NCBI RefSeq assembly: GCF_027497235.1
Contig: NZ_CP114902.1
Location: 2,059,501 to 2,123,500 of the forward strand
DNA from: Micromonospora sp. WMMD1128
GTDB lineage: Bacteria; Actinomycetota; Actinomycetes; Mycobacteriales; Micromonosporaceae
Reading direction: 5' to 3'
Length of the DNA: 64,000 bases
The position numbers and the translations under genes were made by a program. The notes beneath the pieces were generated by a model. The model saw only the letters and a program-made list of their open reading frames with translations, was not told the DNA's origin and did not search any database. Each line of letters starts with the position of its first letter. Position 1 is the first letter of the stretch. Positions 53,166 to 60,766 of this stretch are shown here, piece by piece.

Positions 53166-53821
53166 GCCCCGAGCCGATAGCCGACGCGCGGCACCGTGTG
53201 GATGACCGGCGGCTCACCGAGCTTGCGGCGCAGGGTCATCACGGTGGTCCGTACCGTGTTGGTGAACGGGTCGGTGTGTTCGTCCCAGGCCTGCTCCAGC
53301 AGGTCCTCGGCGCTGACCACCCGGCCGTCGGCGCGCATCAGCACGTGCAGGACGGCGTACTCCTTCGGGGACAACGAGAGCGTCAGCCCGTCGCGGGAGG
53401 CGGTGTGCCGGGTGACGTCCAGCACGATGCCGTCCCGCTCCAGCACCGGGGGCAGCGCCGGGGTCGAGCGTCGGGACAGCGCCTGCAACCGGGCGACGAG
53501 TTCGGCGAAGGCGAACGGCTTGGTCAGGTAGTCGTCCGCGCCGAGGCCGAGACCTTCCACGCGTTGCCGTATGCCGGCTGCGGCGGTCAGCAGCAGCACC
53601 CGGGTGCCGGCGCCGGACCCGGCGATCCACCGGCACACCTCGTCGCCGGTCTTGCCTGGCATGTCCCGGTCGAGGACGGCCACGTCGTAGCGGTTGACCG
53701 CAAGCCGTTCCATCGCGCTGTCACCGTCGTAGACCACGTCGACGGCGACGGACAACCGGCGCAGGCCCTCGGCCACCGTGTCGGCGAGCATCCGCTCGTC
53801 GTCCGCCATGAGCACCCGCAC
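53162..53821 (-). CDS. OmpR-family response regulator
   Basis: A 219-residue DNA-binding response regulator. The receiver has D51 in AVLDRDMPG (phosphorylation site), acidic D7/D8 and K in DDYLTKPF; the C-terminal winged helix reads LSPKEYAVLHVLMRADGRVVSAEDLLEQAWDEHTDPFTNTVRTTVMTLRRKLGEPPVIHTVPRVGYRL. It is the cognate partner of the downstream kinase. A direct repeat of GATAA with an 11-bp period lies in the divergent region upstream, a spacing usual for OmpR-type sites. Confidence 0.92.
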   Translation of the reverse strand: MRVLMADDERMLADTVAEGLRRLSVAVDVVYDGDSAMERLAVNRYDVAVLDRDMPGKTGDEVCRWIAGSGAGTRVLLLTAAAGIRQRVEGLGLGADDYLTKPFAFAELVARLQALSRRSTPALPPVLERDGIVLDVTRHTASRDGLTLSLSPKEYAVLHVLMRADGRVVSAEDLLEQAWDEHTDPFTNTVRTTVMTLRRKLGEPPVIHTVPRVGYRLGA

Positions 53822-53958
53822 GGTTCCCCTCTCCGTCGCCGCCCGTGCCCGGAACCGCCATGTTCGGGCCCGGTACCGCCGCCCGCAAGGCTGCCACCTG
53901 CCGGATAAAGAACCGATAAGGGCGCCGCTGACGCTCCGCCGACCACCGGAGTCCCAGC
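53822..53958. promoter_or_regulatory. Divergent region with 11-bp-period direct repeat
   Basis: GGATAAAG (53903-53910) and CGATAAGG (53914-53921) share GATAA with an 11-bp period, one helical turn apart, which is typical of OmpR/PhoB-type binding sites. The region lies between the response-regulator gene and the plus-strand protease gene. A control link between the two is therefore possible. No strong -35/-10 pair is evident. Confidence 0.35.
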
Positions 53959-54888
53959 ATGGGTGCGTTCCTGCCCCCGTTCGTACAGGCTGGTGACCCC
54001 GTGCTCCGACTCGTCACGAAGTGTGCCACGGCCGTCCTGGCGGCCACCGTGGTTACCGTCGTTCCCGTTTCGGCCCGGCCGGCGTCCGCGATCGCGCACG
54101 GTGCGGACGCGGCTGACGGCGCGTACCGGTTCTCGGCCCGGCTGACCATGACCGGTCTGCCCGTGGCCGGCGGTGGCACCCGGGACAGTTGGTGCTCCGG
54201 CGCGCTGATCGCCCCGCGCTGGGTGATCACTGCCGGCCACTGCTTCCGCACCCGCGACGGTAAGCGGGTCAGCCGGGTCGTCGCCGACCGGACCAGTGTC
54301 ACGGTCGGGCGCACGGACCTCGCCGGTCGGGCCGGGTACGAGGCGGAGGTGGTCGCGGTCCGCCAGGCGGACACCGTCGACGTGGCCCTGGTCGAACTCG
54401 ACACCGCGATCACCGGCGTGGTGCCGCTGCGGCTCGCCGACGCGCCGCCGGTGGCCGGTGAAGTGCTCCGGCTGACCGGGTACGGCTCGACCACCGCCGA
54501 CGGACTCGCCCCGGCGGGCCGGCTCCAGACCGGCCGGTTCACCGTCGGCCGGGTCGGTGCCGACGTCATCGAGACCTCCGGCCGGGCGCCTCGCGTGGAC
54601 ACCAGCCCGTGCCCGCACGACTCGGGCGGGCCCTACTTCCGCGAGCAGGCGGACGGCACGGCCGTGCTGGTCGCGGTCGTCAGCACCGGCCCGGGATGTC
54701 CACATCCGGGCCCCGACCTCAGCGCCCGCACCGACATCCTCGGCGACTGGATCGCGGACACGATCGAGACGCCGACCGGTCCGGCGCGCTGGATGCCGGT
54801 CGGGGCGGGCGTGGGCGTGGTGCTCGTGCTGCTGTCGGTGGCCCTGACGACGCTTCGGCGCCGGCGAGCAGCGCAGCGGACGAGGTGA
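53959..54888 (+). CDS. Membrane-anchored trypsin-like serine protease
   Basis: A 309-residue S1-family protease. The triad is complete: H94 in TAGHC, D141 in VDVALVEL and S222 in HDSGGP. A signal peptide precedes it, ending near ASAIA (about 42-46). A C-terminal hydrophobic helix (about 280-300) followed by a basic RRRRAAQRTR tail anchors it outside the membrane with the catalytic domain exposed. This layout resembles MycP-like or sheddase-type anchored proteases, though MycPs are subtilases. ATG at 53959 has GGAG 7 nt upstream; GTG 54001 is the alternative. Substrate unknown. Confidence 0.85.
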   Translation: MGAFLPPFVQAGDPVLRLVTKCATAVLAATVVTVVPVSARPASAIAHGADAADGAYRFSARLTMTGLPVAGGGTRDSWCSGALIAPRWVITAGHCFRTRDGKRVSRVVADRTSVTVGRTDLAGRAGYEAEVVAVRQADTVDVALVELDTAITGVVPLRLADAPPVAGEVLRLTGYGSTTADGLAPAGRLQTGRFTVGRVGADVIETSGRAPRVDTSPCPHDSGGPYFREQADGTAVLVAVVSTGPGCPHPGPDLSARTDILGDWIADTIETPTGPARWMPVGAGVGVVLVLLSVALTTLRRRRAAQRTR

Positions 54889-54892
54889 AGCG

Positions 54893-56683
54893 TCAGAAGC
54901 TGCTGACCAGCTTCACGAACGCTTCGTCGATCTTGCTGGGATCGGTCGCGTCGAAGGCCTTGCCCGACGACGCCTTGGCGATCCGGTCCAGGGTGGCGAA
55001 GTCCGACTCCCGGTCGAAGGCGATGCAGAACACCTTCACCGGACGCTGCGGGTCCAGGGCGACCTCGGCGAGCACGCGGGCCAGGTCGTTGTCCTTGCCG
55101 TACTCGTTCTTGCCGTCGGTCAGCACGACGATCGCGTTGATCCGCTCTGGGTCGTACCGGTCGAGCAGCGCTCGGTGTGCGGCCCGGACCGTCGCGTAGA
55201 GCGCGGTGCTGCCGGCGACCTGCAGGCCGGCGACCTTGCTGGTGATCCGCTTTCGGTCGAACTCGCCGAGCGGCACCTCCTCGCGGTAGGGGCCCTTCGG
55301 CCGCTTCGGTGTCTCCGAGGAGAACGACCAGAGCCCCACCCGGTCCTCGGTGTTGAGCAGCGCGAGGCCCTTGCCCGCCGCCGCCGAGGCGACCTGGAAG
55401 CGGGTACGGGTGCCGACCATCGCCTCCATGGATCCGGACGTGTCCAGGGCGATCAGGATGTTGGCCTTCTTGCGGAGCGTTCGCCAGCCGTCAAGCATCG
55501 CGCCGACCACCTGTGGGTCCGGGGGCTCGAAGTAGGTGAGCCCGCCGGTGGGCTCGGCGCCGACGGAGGCGAGCAGCTCCGCCGAGGCGCGGCGCTCGTG
55601 GTCCCGGAAACCGAGACGGGCGAAGCTCTCCTGCTGGGCGTCCTCGGTCAGGAACGCCCGGAAGTCGGCAGCCGCCGCGCGCTGTCGCTCATCGGCGGAG
55701 GGCAGCACCACGAACGGGTGGTCCAGGTTGAACGTGCCCTCCTTGGGGTGGACGGCGACAAGCGGGACGTTCGGCCGGCGGCCCCGCTCCTGCCCGTCCG
55801 GCCGGGGGCTCAGCGCGCCCGTGTTGTAGAGGTCCACCAGTTCCTCCTGCAGGACGATGGCGCTCATGTCGTCCGTGCTGCCCGCGCCGCCGGCCAGGTC
55901 CGCCTCGGCGAGACTGCGCAGCAGGTCCACCGAGTCGTCGCTGTAGTGCGACACGTTGGCCTCGATCCGGCGGACGAACTGGGTGACCGCGGGGTCGGCC
56001 AGGTCGGACCGGGTCAGGTCGCTGGACCGTTGCACCGCCGCGTAGTAGGTGGCGATGGTCGCCGCCAGCCCGGAGGTGGACAGGTTGGGGTTGTCCTTGC
56101 CGAAGGTGAACCGGCCCCACTCCGGCTTGCCGAAGCCCGCCCACCCGTCCCGGCCGGAGAGGCCCAGGATCTCCCCCCAGCCCAGCGGCCCGCGCTGGCG
56201 TACCAGTTCGGCCTTGGGCTGCGGCATCGCGATCACCAGCGGGCTGTTGGCGATCGACGGGTATCGGTCCGGTGTCTGCGGCGCCCGCCCGGCGGCCTGG
56301 TCGAGCAGCCGGAGCTGGCCGGTCCACAGGCTCGACGTCGGCAGCCACACCTGTGGCTGCGGCAGGCCGGTGCGGGTCCAGCCGGTGGCCAGCGCCTCGG
56401 CTGCCTGGCCCGAGTTGAGCGCGCTGACGTGCACCTGGGCGCAGCCGCCGCCGTCGATCGACCGGCTGCTCCGGTTGTACCGCTCGGCCAGGTCGACGAG
56501 CAGATCCGCCTTCTCCGTCGAGGAGTTGACCTGGAGCGTGGTGGCGCAGTCGGTGCGGGCCCCCGCGCTGCCCGCTTCGCGCTGCCGGACGAACACGTAC
56601 GCCCCGGCGATGACCACCAGCCCGGCGGTGACGGCGGCGGTGTAGGGCAACCACTGCCGCCTACGCGTAGCGGATGAGGTCAT
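54893..56683 (-). CDS. Solute-binding/von Willebrand factor A (VWA) membrane protein
   Basis: A 596-residue protein. One N-terminal helix (about 14-33) anchors it, and no lipobox is seen. Residues 45-395 resemble a type 2 periplasmic solute-binding domain (TLQVNSSTEKADLLVDLAERYN; ANSPLVIAMP; TFNLDHPFVVLPSADE). Residues 408-590 are a VWA domain with the MIDAS motif DTSGSM starting at D414, then TDGKNEYG. In CotR- or YfbK-like systems VWA domains hold metal-dependent partners; fusion to a binding domain suggests a sensor or adhesion role. It is encoded next to a Ser/Thr kinase on the same strand. Confidence 0.8.
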   Translation of the reverse strand: MTSSATRRRQWLPYTAAVTAGLVVIAGAYVFVRQREAGSAGARTDCATTLQVNSSTEKADLLVDLAERYNRSSRSIDGGGCAQVHVSALNSGQAAEALATGWTRTGLPQPQVWLPTSSLWTGQLRLLDQAAGRAPQTPDRYPSIANSPLVIAMPQPKAELVRQRGPLGWGEILGLSGRDGWAGFGKPEWGRFTFGKDNPNLSTSGLAATIATYYAAVQRSSDLTRSDLADPAVTQFVRRIEANVSHYSDDSVDLLRSLAEADLAGGAGSTDDMSAIVLQEELVDLYNTGALSPRPDGQERGRRPNVPLVAVHPKEGTFNLDHPFVVLPSADERQRAAAADFRAFLTEDAQQESFARLGFRDHERRASAELLASVGAEPTGGLTYFEPPDPQVVGAMLDGWRTLRKKANILIALDTSGSMEAMVGTRTRFQVASAAAGKGLALLNTEDRVGLWSFSSETPKRPKGPYREEVPLGEFDRKRITSKVAGLQVAGSTALYATVRAAHRALLDRYDPERINAIVVLTDGKNEYGKDNDLARVLAEVALDPQRPVKVFCIAFDRESDFATLDRIAKASSGKAFDATDPSKIDEAFVKLVSSF

Positions 56684-56768
56684 CGGGGCGTCCTCCTGGC
56701 CGGGCGGTCGGTGCCAGTCAACCTATCGATCCGGCGCCAGCCGGCGACCCGGGCCCCTGCCGCCCGAG

Positions 56769-58061
56769 TCACCCGCGGTCGGACCGTCCACCGACCGCCG
56801 TCGCGACCAGTAGCCGAACCAGGTAGACCACGACGAAGGCAACCGCCCCGGCTGCGGCGGCCGGGCCGATCGCGTTCGACGCGACGTAGCCGGCGGCGGC
56901 GCCGGCCGAGCCGAGGAAGAGCGCGGTCGAAATGCCCCAGGCGTCGAGGGCCTCGTCACGCAGTCGCCGCAACGCACCGTCCGGCCCGGCACCGACGCCG
57001 GGCTCCGTCACCGGCGGGTGTGCCGGCTGGGTCGGCCGGGCCTGGGACGGCACCGTTGGTTGAGTCGGCGTCTGCGGCACCGTCGGCCGAGTCGGCGTCT
57101 GCGTCTGCGGCGGGCGCGGCTGCGGTGCCGTCGGCGTGAGCTGGGGGAGCGGGTGGTTCGGCGTCGGCGCGCCCGCGGTCTCGTTGCCGGCCTCGAGCAG
57201 GCTCTTCCGACGTAGCGGCTCGGTGCCCGTGGCGGTCTGCCGGAGCAGCCGCACCAGCACGCTCTCGGCATCGGGTCGATTCGCCGGATCCTTGGCCAGG
57301 CACTCCCGGATCAGCTCGTCCAGCACGGGAGGCAACGCGGGCAGCTCGGGCGGATCGTGCACCACCCGGTGCATCACGGCGAAGAGCGAGTCATTGCCGA
57401 AGGGCGGCCGACCGCCGGCCGCGAAGGCGATCGTGGCCGCCCAGGCGAAGACGTCGCAGGGCGGCCCGACCGAGTCGTTGCGGAACCGCTCGGGCGCCAT
57501 GTACGCGGTGGTTCCCATGACCCGGCTGGATGCCGTCTCGGTGACGCCCAACGCGCGGGCGATACCGAAGTCGATCACCCGAGGACCGTCCTTGCCGAGC
57601 ACCACGTTGTCCGGTTTCAAATCGCAGTGCACCACCCCGGAGCCGTGGATCGCGGCGAGCGCGGTCACCGTGCCGACCGCGAGCCGATGCAGGGCGTTGC
57701 CGGTCACCGGGCCGCGCTCGCGCACGTGCCGGTGCAGGGTCGGGCCCTCGATGAACTCACTGACCACGTAGGGTCGCTCACCGTCCACGTCGGCGAAGAG
57801 CACCTGCGCGGTGCAGAACGGGGCGACCCGGCGTGCGGCGGCGATCTCCTTCACGAACTGCGACCGTGCCCGTGGATCACTCAGGTCGACGTTGATCAGC
57901 TTGACCGCGACCCGGTCGCCGGCGTCGTCCTCCCCGAGATAGACGACCCCCTGGCCGCCCGCGCCGAGCCGGCCGAGCAACCGGTACCGGCCGGCGGTGA
58001 TCGGATCGTGCGTCCACAGTTTCGCCAACTCCGGCAGCGGCGTGCCGGCCAGTTCTGACAT
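56769..58061 (-). CDS. Serine/threonine protein kinase (PknB-like, two C-terminal helices)
   Basis: A 430-residue Hanks-type kinase. The glycine loop is GRLGAGGQGVVYLG (30-43), the ATP lysine K54, the catalytic loop HCDLKPDN with D147, and DFG at 164-166; the activation segment has MGTTAYMAPERF. A proline/threonine-rich linker (about 300-360) leads to a C-terminal pair of hydrophobic helices (about 375-425) that anchor it. Unlike PknB there is no PASTA region. ATG at 58061 has GGAG 5 nt upstream. It is upstream of the VWA/solute-binding protein, a likely partner or substrate. Confidence 0.88.
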   Translation of the reverse strand: MSELAGTPLPELAKLWTHDPITAGRYRLLGRLGAGGQGVVYLGEDDAGDRVAVKLINVDLSDPRARSQFVKEIAAARRVAPFCTAQVLFADVDGERPYVVSEFIEGPTLHRHVRERGPVTGNALHRLAVGTVTALAAIHGSGVVHCDLKPDNVVLGKDGPRVIDFGIARALGVTETASSRVMGTTAYMAPERFRNDSVGPPCDVFAWAATIAFAAGGRPPFGNDSLFAVMHRVVHDPPELPALPPVLDELIRECLAKDPANRPDAESVLVRLLRQTATGTEPLRRKSLLEAGNETAGAPTPNHPLPQLTPTAPQPRPPQTQTPTRPTVPQTPTQPTVPSQARPTQPAHPPVTEPGVGAGPDGALRRLRDEALDAWGISTALFLGSAGAAAGYVASNAIGPAAAAGAVAFVVVYLVRLLVATAVGGRSDRG

Positions 58062-58220
58062 CCCGACTCCATCAGCGTCGTGCCCGGCCACCGGCGGCGC
58101 AGGACAGGGTCATCGTGTCATGTCCGATAAAAATCCAAGGTGGTCTAACTCTGGACCTTTACTGTTAGGAGTCTTAATAATAGGGCGCCGGTCCCGATCC
58201 GATCCGGAAGGCTCACCCCC
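58062..58220 (+). promoter_or_regulatory. Chitinase promoter with DasR-like half-site
   Basis: A promoter TGGACC (58152-58157), 17 nt, TAATAA (58175-58180) lies 40 nt before the chitinase ATG. Immediately upstream, GTGGTCTA (58140-58147) matches one half of the DasR-responsive element (dre; AGTGGTCTAGACCACT form) that controls chitinase genes in Streptomyces; the other half is not conserved. The stretch 58128-58185 is clearly AT-rich, as expected for a promoter. DasR control is a hypothesis. Confidence 0.5.
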
Positions 58221-59492
58221 ATGCGTCGCCCCGCCCTCCTTGCCCTGGCCGCCGTGCTGGCCGCCGGTGGCGCCACCGTCTATCTGGCGTCGTCCGCCTC
58301 CGCGGCCGCCGCCTGCCACCCCACCTGGTCGTCGTCCGCCGTGTACGTCGGCGGCGGTCAGGCTTCCTACCAGGGCGTCAACTACCAGGCCAAGTGGTGG
58401 ACCCAGAACGAGAACCCGGCCACGCACAGCGGCCAGTGGGACGTCTGGGCCAACCAGGGCGCCTGCGGCGGCACCAACCCGCCGACCACTGCACCGCCGA
58501 CCACGACGACGCCGCCGACCACCCGACCCCCGACCACTCCACCGCCCACGACCACCCCGCCGGCCACCACGCCTCCGCCGACCGGCAACGGCCAACTGCC
58601 GAAGCACTTCCTCACCGGTTACTGGCAGAACTTCGACAATCCGGCCCGGGAGATCCGGCTCCGTGACGTACCGGCCGACTACGACCTGGTCGCGGTCGCG
58701 TTCGCCGATGCGACGAGCACGCCCGGCGCGGTGTCCTTCACCATCGACGCGGGCCTGAGCGCCTCACTCGGCGGCTACACCAACGCCGACTTCAAGGCCG
58801 ACGTCGCCACCCTGCACGCGCGTGGCAAGAAGGTCATCATCTCGGTCGGCGGCGAGCGCGGCACCATCTCGGTCGCCAGTTCCAGCGCCGCCGCGAACTT
58901 CGCCAACTCGATCGTCAACCTCATCGGCGCCTACGGGTTCGACGGCGTCGACATCGACCTGGAGAACGGCGTCAACGCGACGTACATGGCCCAGGCGCTG
59001 CGGGACATCCGCAACCGGACGAACCCGAACCTGATCATCACGATGGCGCCGCAGACCATCGACATGCAGAGCACCGGCGGCCAGTACTTCCAACTGGCAC
59101 TGAGCATCAAGGACATCCTGACCGTCGTCCACACCCAGTTCTACAACTCCGGAGCGATGCTCGGCTGCGACAACAACGCCGCGTACAGCCAGGGATCGGT
59201 CAACTTCCTCGTCGCGCTCGCCTGCATCCAGCTCGAGCACGGGCTCCGGCCGGACCAGGTCTCCCTCGGCCTGCCGGCCGCGCCGAGCGCCGCCGGTGGC
59301 GGCTACGTCAACCCGTCGGTGGTCAACCAGGCCCTCGACTGTCTCGCCAAGGGCACCAACTGCGGCTCCGTCAGGCCGCCGCGCACCTACCCCGGCATCC
59401 GTGGCGCCATGACGTGGTCGGTCAACTGGGACGTCACCAACGGCAACGGATTCGCCACCACCATCCGGCCCCACCTCAACACCCTTCCCTGA
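58221..59492 (+). CDS. Secreted chitinase, CBM5/12 plus GH18 (1)
   Basis: A 423-residue extracellular chitinase. A signal peptide (1-29) is followed by a CBM5/12 chitin-binding module (about 31-83, with WSSSAVYVGGGQASYQ and KWWTQNENP), a Pro/Thr linker (84-122) and a GH18 catalytic domain. The GH18 motif is FDGVDIDLEN, with the catalytic E248 and the D-x-D-x-E set. It would hydrolyse chitin outside the cell. ATG at 58221 has GGAAGG 9 nt upstream. It is followed 19 nt later by a second chitinase with the same leader module, so the two are co-transcribed. Confidence 0.92.
   Translation: MRRPALLALAAVLAAGGATVYLASSASAAAACHPTWSSSAVYVGGGQASYQGVNYQAKWWTQNENPATHSGQWDVWANQGACGGTNPPTTAPPTTTTPPTTRPPTTPPPTTTPPATTPPPTGNGQLPKHFLTGYWQNFDNPAREIRLRDVPADYDLVAVAFADATSTPGAVSFTIDAGLSASLGGYTNADFKADVATLHARGKKVIISVGGERGTISVASSSAAANFANSIVNLIGAYGFDGVDIDLENGVNATYMAQALRDIRNRTNPNLIITMAPQTIDMQSTGGQYFQLALSIKDILTVVHTQFYNSGAMLGCDNNAAYSQGSVNFLVALACIQLEHGLRPDQVSLGLPAAPSAAGGGYVNPSVVNQALDCLAKGTNCGSVRPPRTYPGIRGAMTWSVNWDVTNGNGFATTIRPHLNTLP
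58324..58476 (+). repeat. CBM5/12-coding repeat, copy 1
   Basis: These 153 bp are identical at every position, including synonymous sites, to 59621-59773, and encode the chitin-binding module of chitinase 1. Outside this stretch the signal peptides, linkers and catalytic domains of the two genes differ strongly, so the module was copied or homogenised recently. A few further matches lie just upstream with three mismatches. Confidence 0.95.
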
Positions 59493-59511
59493 ACCCCCGC
59501 AGGAGAGTGTC

Positions 59512-60690
59512 ATGAAACTCAGGCAGAAGATCCTGTCCCTGGCCGCCGTCACGGTCACCGCCACCGCGCTCGCGATCGCCCCGATGACCACGTCCAGCGC
59601 GGCTGCGGCCTGCTACCCGGCCTGGTCGTCGTCCGCCGTGTACGTCGGCGGCGGTCAGGCTTCCTACCAGGGCGTCAACTACCAGGCCAAGTGGTGGACC
59701 CAGAACGAGAACCCGGCCACGCACAGCGGCCAGTGGGACGTCTGGGCCAACCAGGGCGCCTGCGGCGGCACCACCCCGACCACCCCGCCGCCCACCGGGC
59801 CGACCAACCCGCCGCCGGCCGGCAAGATGGCGGCGGCGCCGTACGTCTACCCCGGCTGGGGCAACCCGCCGGCCCCGTCGACGATCACCGGCCAGGGCGT
59901 CCGCGCGTTCACCGTCGCGTTCGTGTTGGCGAACGGCTGCAACCCGGTCTGGGACGGCGAGGGCGGCCTGACCGGCGGCGTCCACGAGTCCTGGATCAAC
60001 CAGGCCAAGGCGGCCGGCGCGAGCATCGTCCCGTCGATCGGCGGCTGGCAGGGCAACAAGCTCGGCCCGAACTGCGCCACCCCGGAGGCCCTCGCCGGCG
60101 CGTACCAGAAGGTCATCAACACCTTCGGTCTGAAGGCCATCGACATCGACATCGAGAACTACGACGAGTTCGAGAACTACACCGTCGCCGACCGCATCGT
60201 GAGCGCCCTGGGCATCATCAAGCGCAACAACCCGGGCGTCACCACGATCCTGACCTTCGGCACGACCACGAACGGCCCGAACGCGCACGGCGTCCGGCTC
60301 ATCAACCAGGCCCGGGCGTTGAACGCCAACGTGGACATCTTCACCATCATGCCGTTCGACTTCGGCGGCGGCAGTGACATGTACACAAGCACCCGCAACG
60401 CCGCGGAGGGCCTGAAGAACCAACTCAAGTCCACGTTCGGCTGGAACGACAAGACGGCGTACGCGCACATGGGCATCTCCGGCATGAACGGTCTCTCCGA
60501 CCAGCAGGAGGTCACCACCCCGGAGACCTGGACGCGGATCCGGGACTACGCCCGGAACAGCGGTCTCGCCCGGTTCACCTTCTGGGCGGTGAACCGGGAC
60601 CGCGGCTGCGCCGGCGGCGGTGTGGTGTCGAACTGCAGCGGCATCGCCCAGAGCGACTGGGAGTTCAGCCGGATCTCCGCCGGCTTCTGA
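59512..60690 (+). CDS. Secreted chitinase, CBM5/12 plus GH18 (2)
   Basis: A 392-residue secreted glycosidase. Signal peptide (1-32, ending SSAAAA), CBM5/12 module (about 33-84), short linker rich in Pro/Thr (85-105) and a GH18 domain. The active-site motif is AIDIDIENYDE, with E215 as the acid and D-x-D-x-E intact. Other GH18 blocks are IVPSIGGWQG and NVDIFTIMPFDFGGGSD. The catalytic domain differs from the first chitinase, so the pair probably covers different chitin sites (for example endo/exo). AGGAGAG lies 6 nt before ATG 59512. Confidence 0.92.
   Translation: MKLRQKILSLAAVTVTATALAIAPMTTSSAAAACYPAWSSSAVYVGGGQASYQGVNYQAKWWTQNENPATHSGQWDVWANQGACGGTTPTTPPPTGPTNPPPAGKMAAAPYVYPGWGNPPAPSTITGQGVRAFTVAFVLANGCNPVWDGEGGLTGGVHESWINQAKAAGASIVPSIGGWQGNKLGPNCATPEALAGAYQKVINTFGLKAIDIDIENYDEFENYTVADRIVSALGIIKRNNPGVTTILTFGTTTNGPNAHGVRLINQARALNANVDIFTIMPFDFGGGSDMYTSTRNAAEGLKNQLKSTFGWNDKTAYAHMGISGMNGLSDQQEVTTPETWTRIRDYARNSGLARFTFWAVNRDRGCAGGGVVSNCSGIAQSDWEFSRISAGF
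59621..59773 (+). repeat. CBM5/12-coding repeat, copy 2
   Basis: Identical over 153 bp to 58324-58476; this copy encodes the chitin-binding module of chitinase 2. The two copies lie 1297 bp apart in direct orientation, so recombination between them would delete the first catalytic domain and create a hybrid gene. Confidence 0.95.
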
Positions 60691-60702
60691 GGCGTCGGAC
60701 GG

Positions 60703-60743
60703 CCACGCACGCCCCCGGCGCGGACCGCCGGGGGCGTGCGTGG
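60703..60743. terminator. Bidirectional hairpin terminator after the chitinase pair
   Basis: An 18-bp perfect stem (CCACGCACGCCCCCGGCG at 60703-60720 with its complement at 60726-60743) closes a 5-nt loop. It lies 13 nt after the chitinase stop and 24 nt before the stop of the convergent solute-binding gene. No U-run is needed in high-GC actinomycetes. It is the strongest terminator in the window. Confidence 0.85.
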
Positions 60744-60766
60744 TCAGCGGACAGGTGGTGGACGCC

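Noticed and set aside
54896..54914. GAAGCTG-CTGAC-CAGCTTC hairpin between the convergent protease and VWA genes
   Set aside because: Only 7 bp and placed within the last codons of the VWA gene; too weak to call a terminator.
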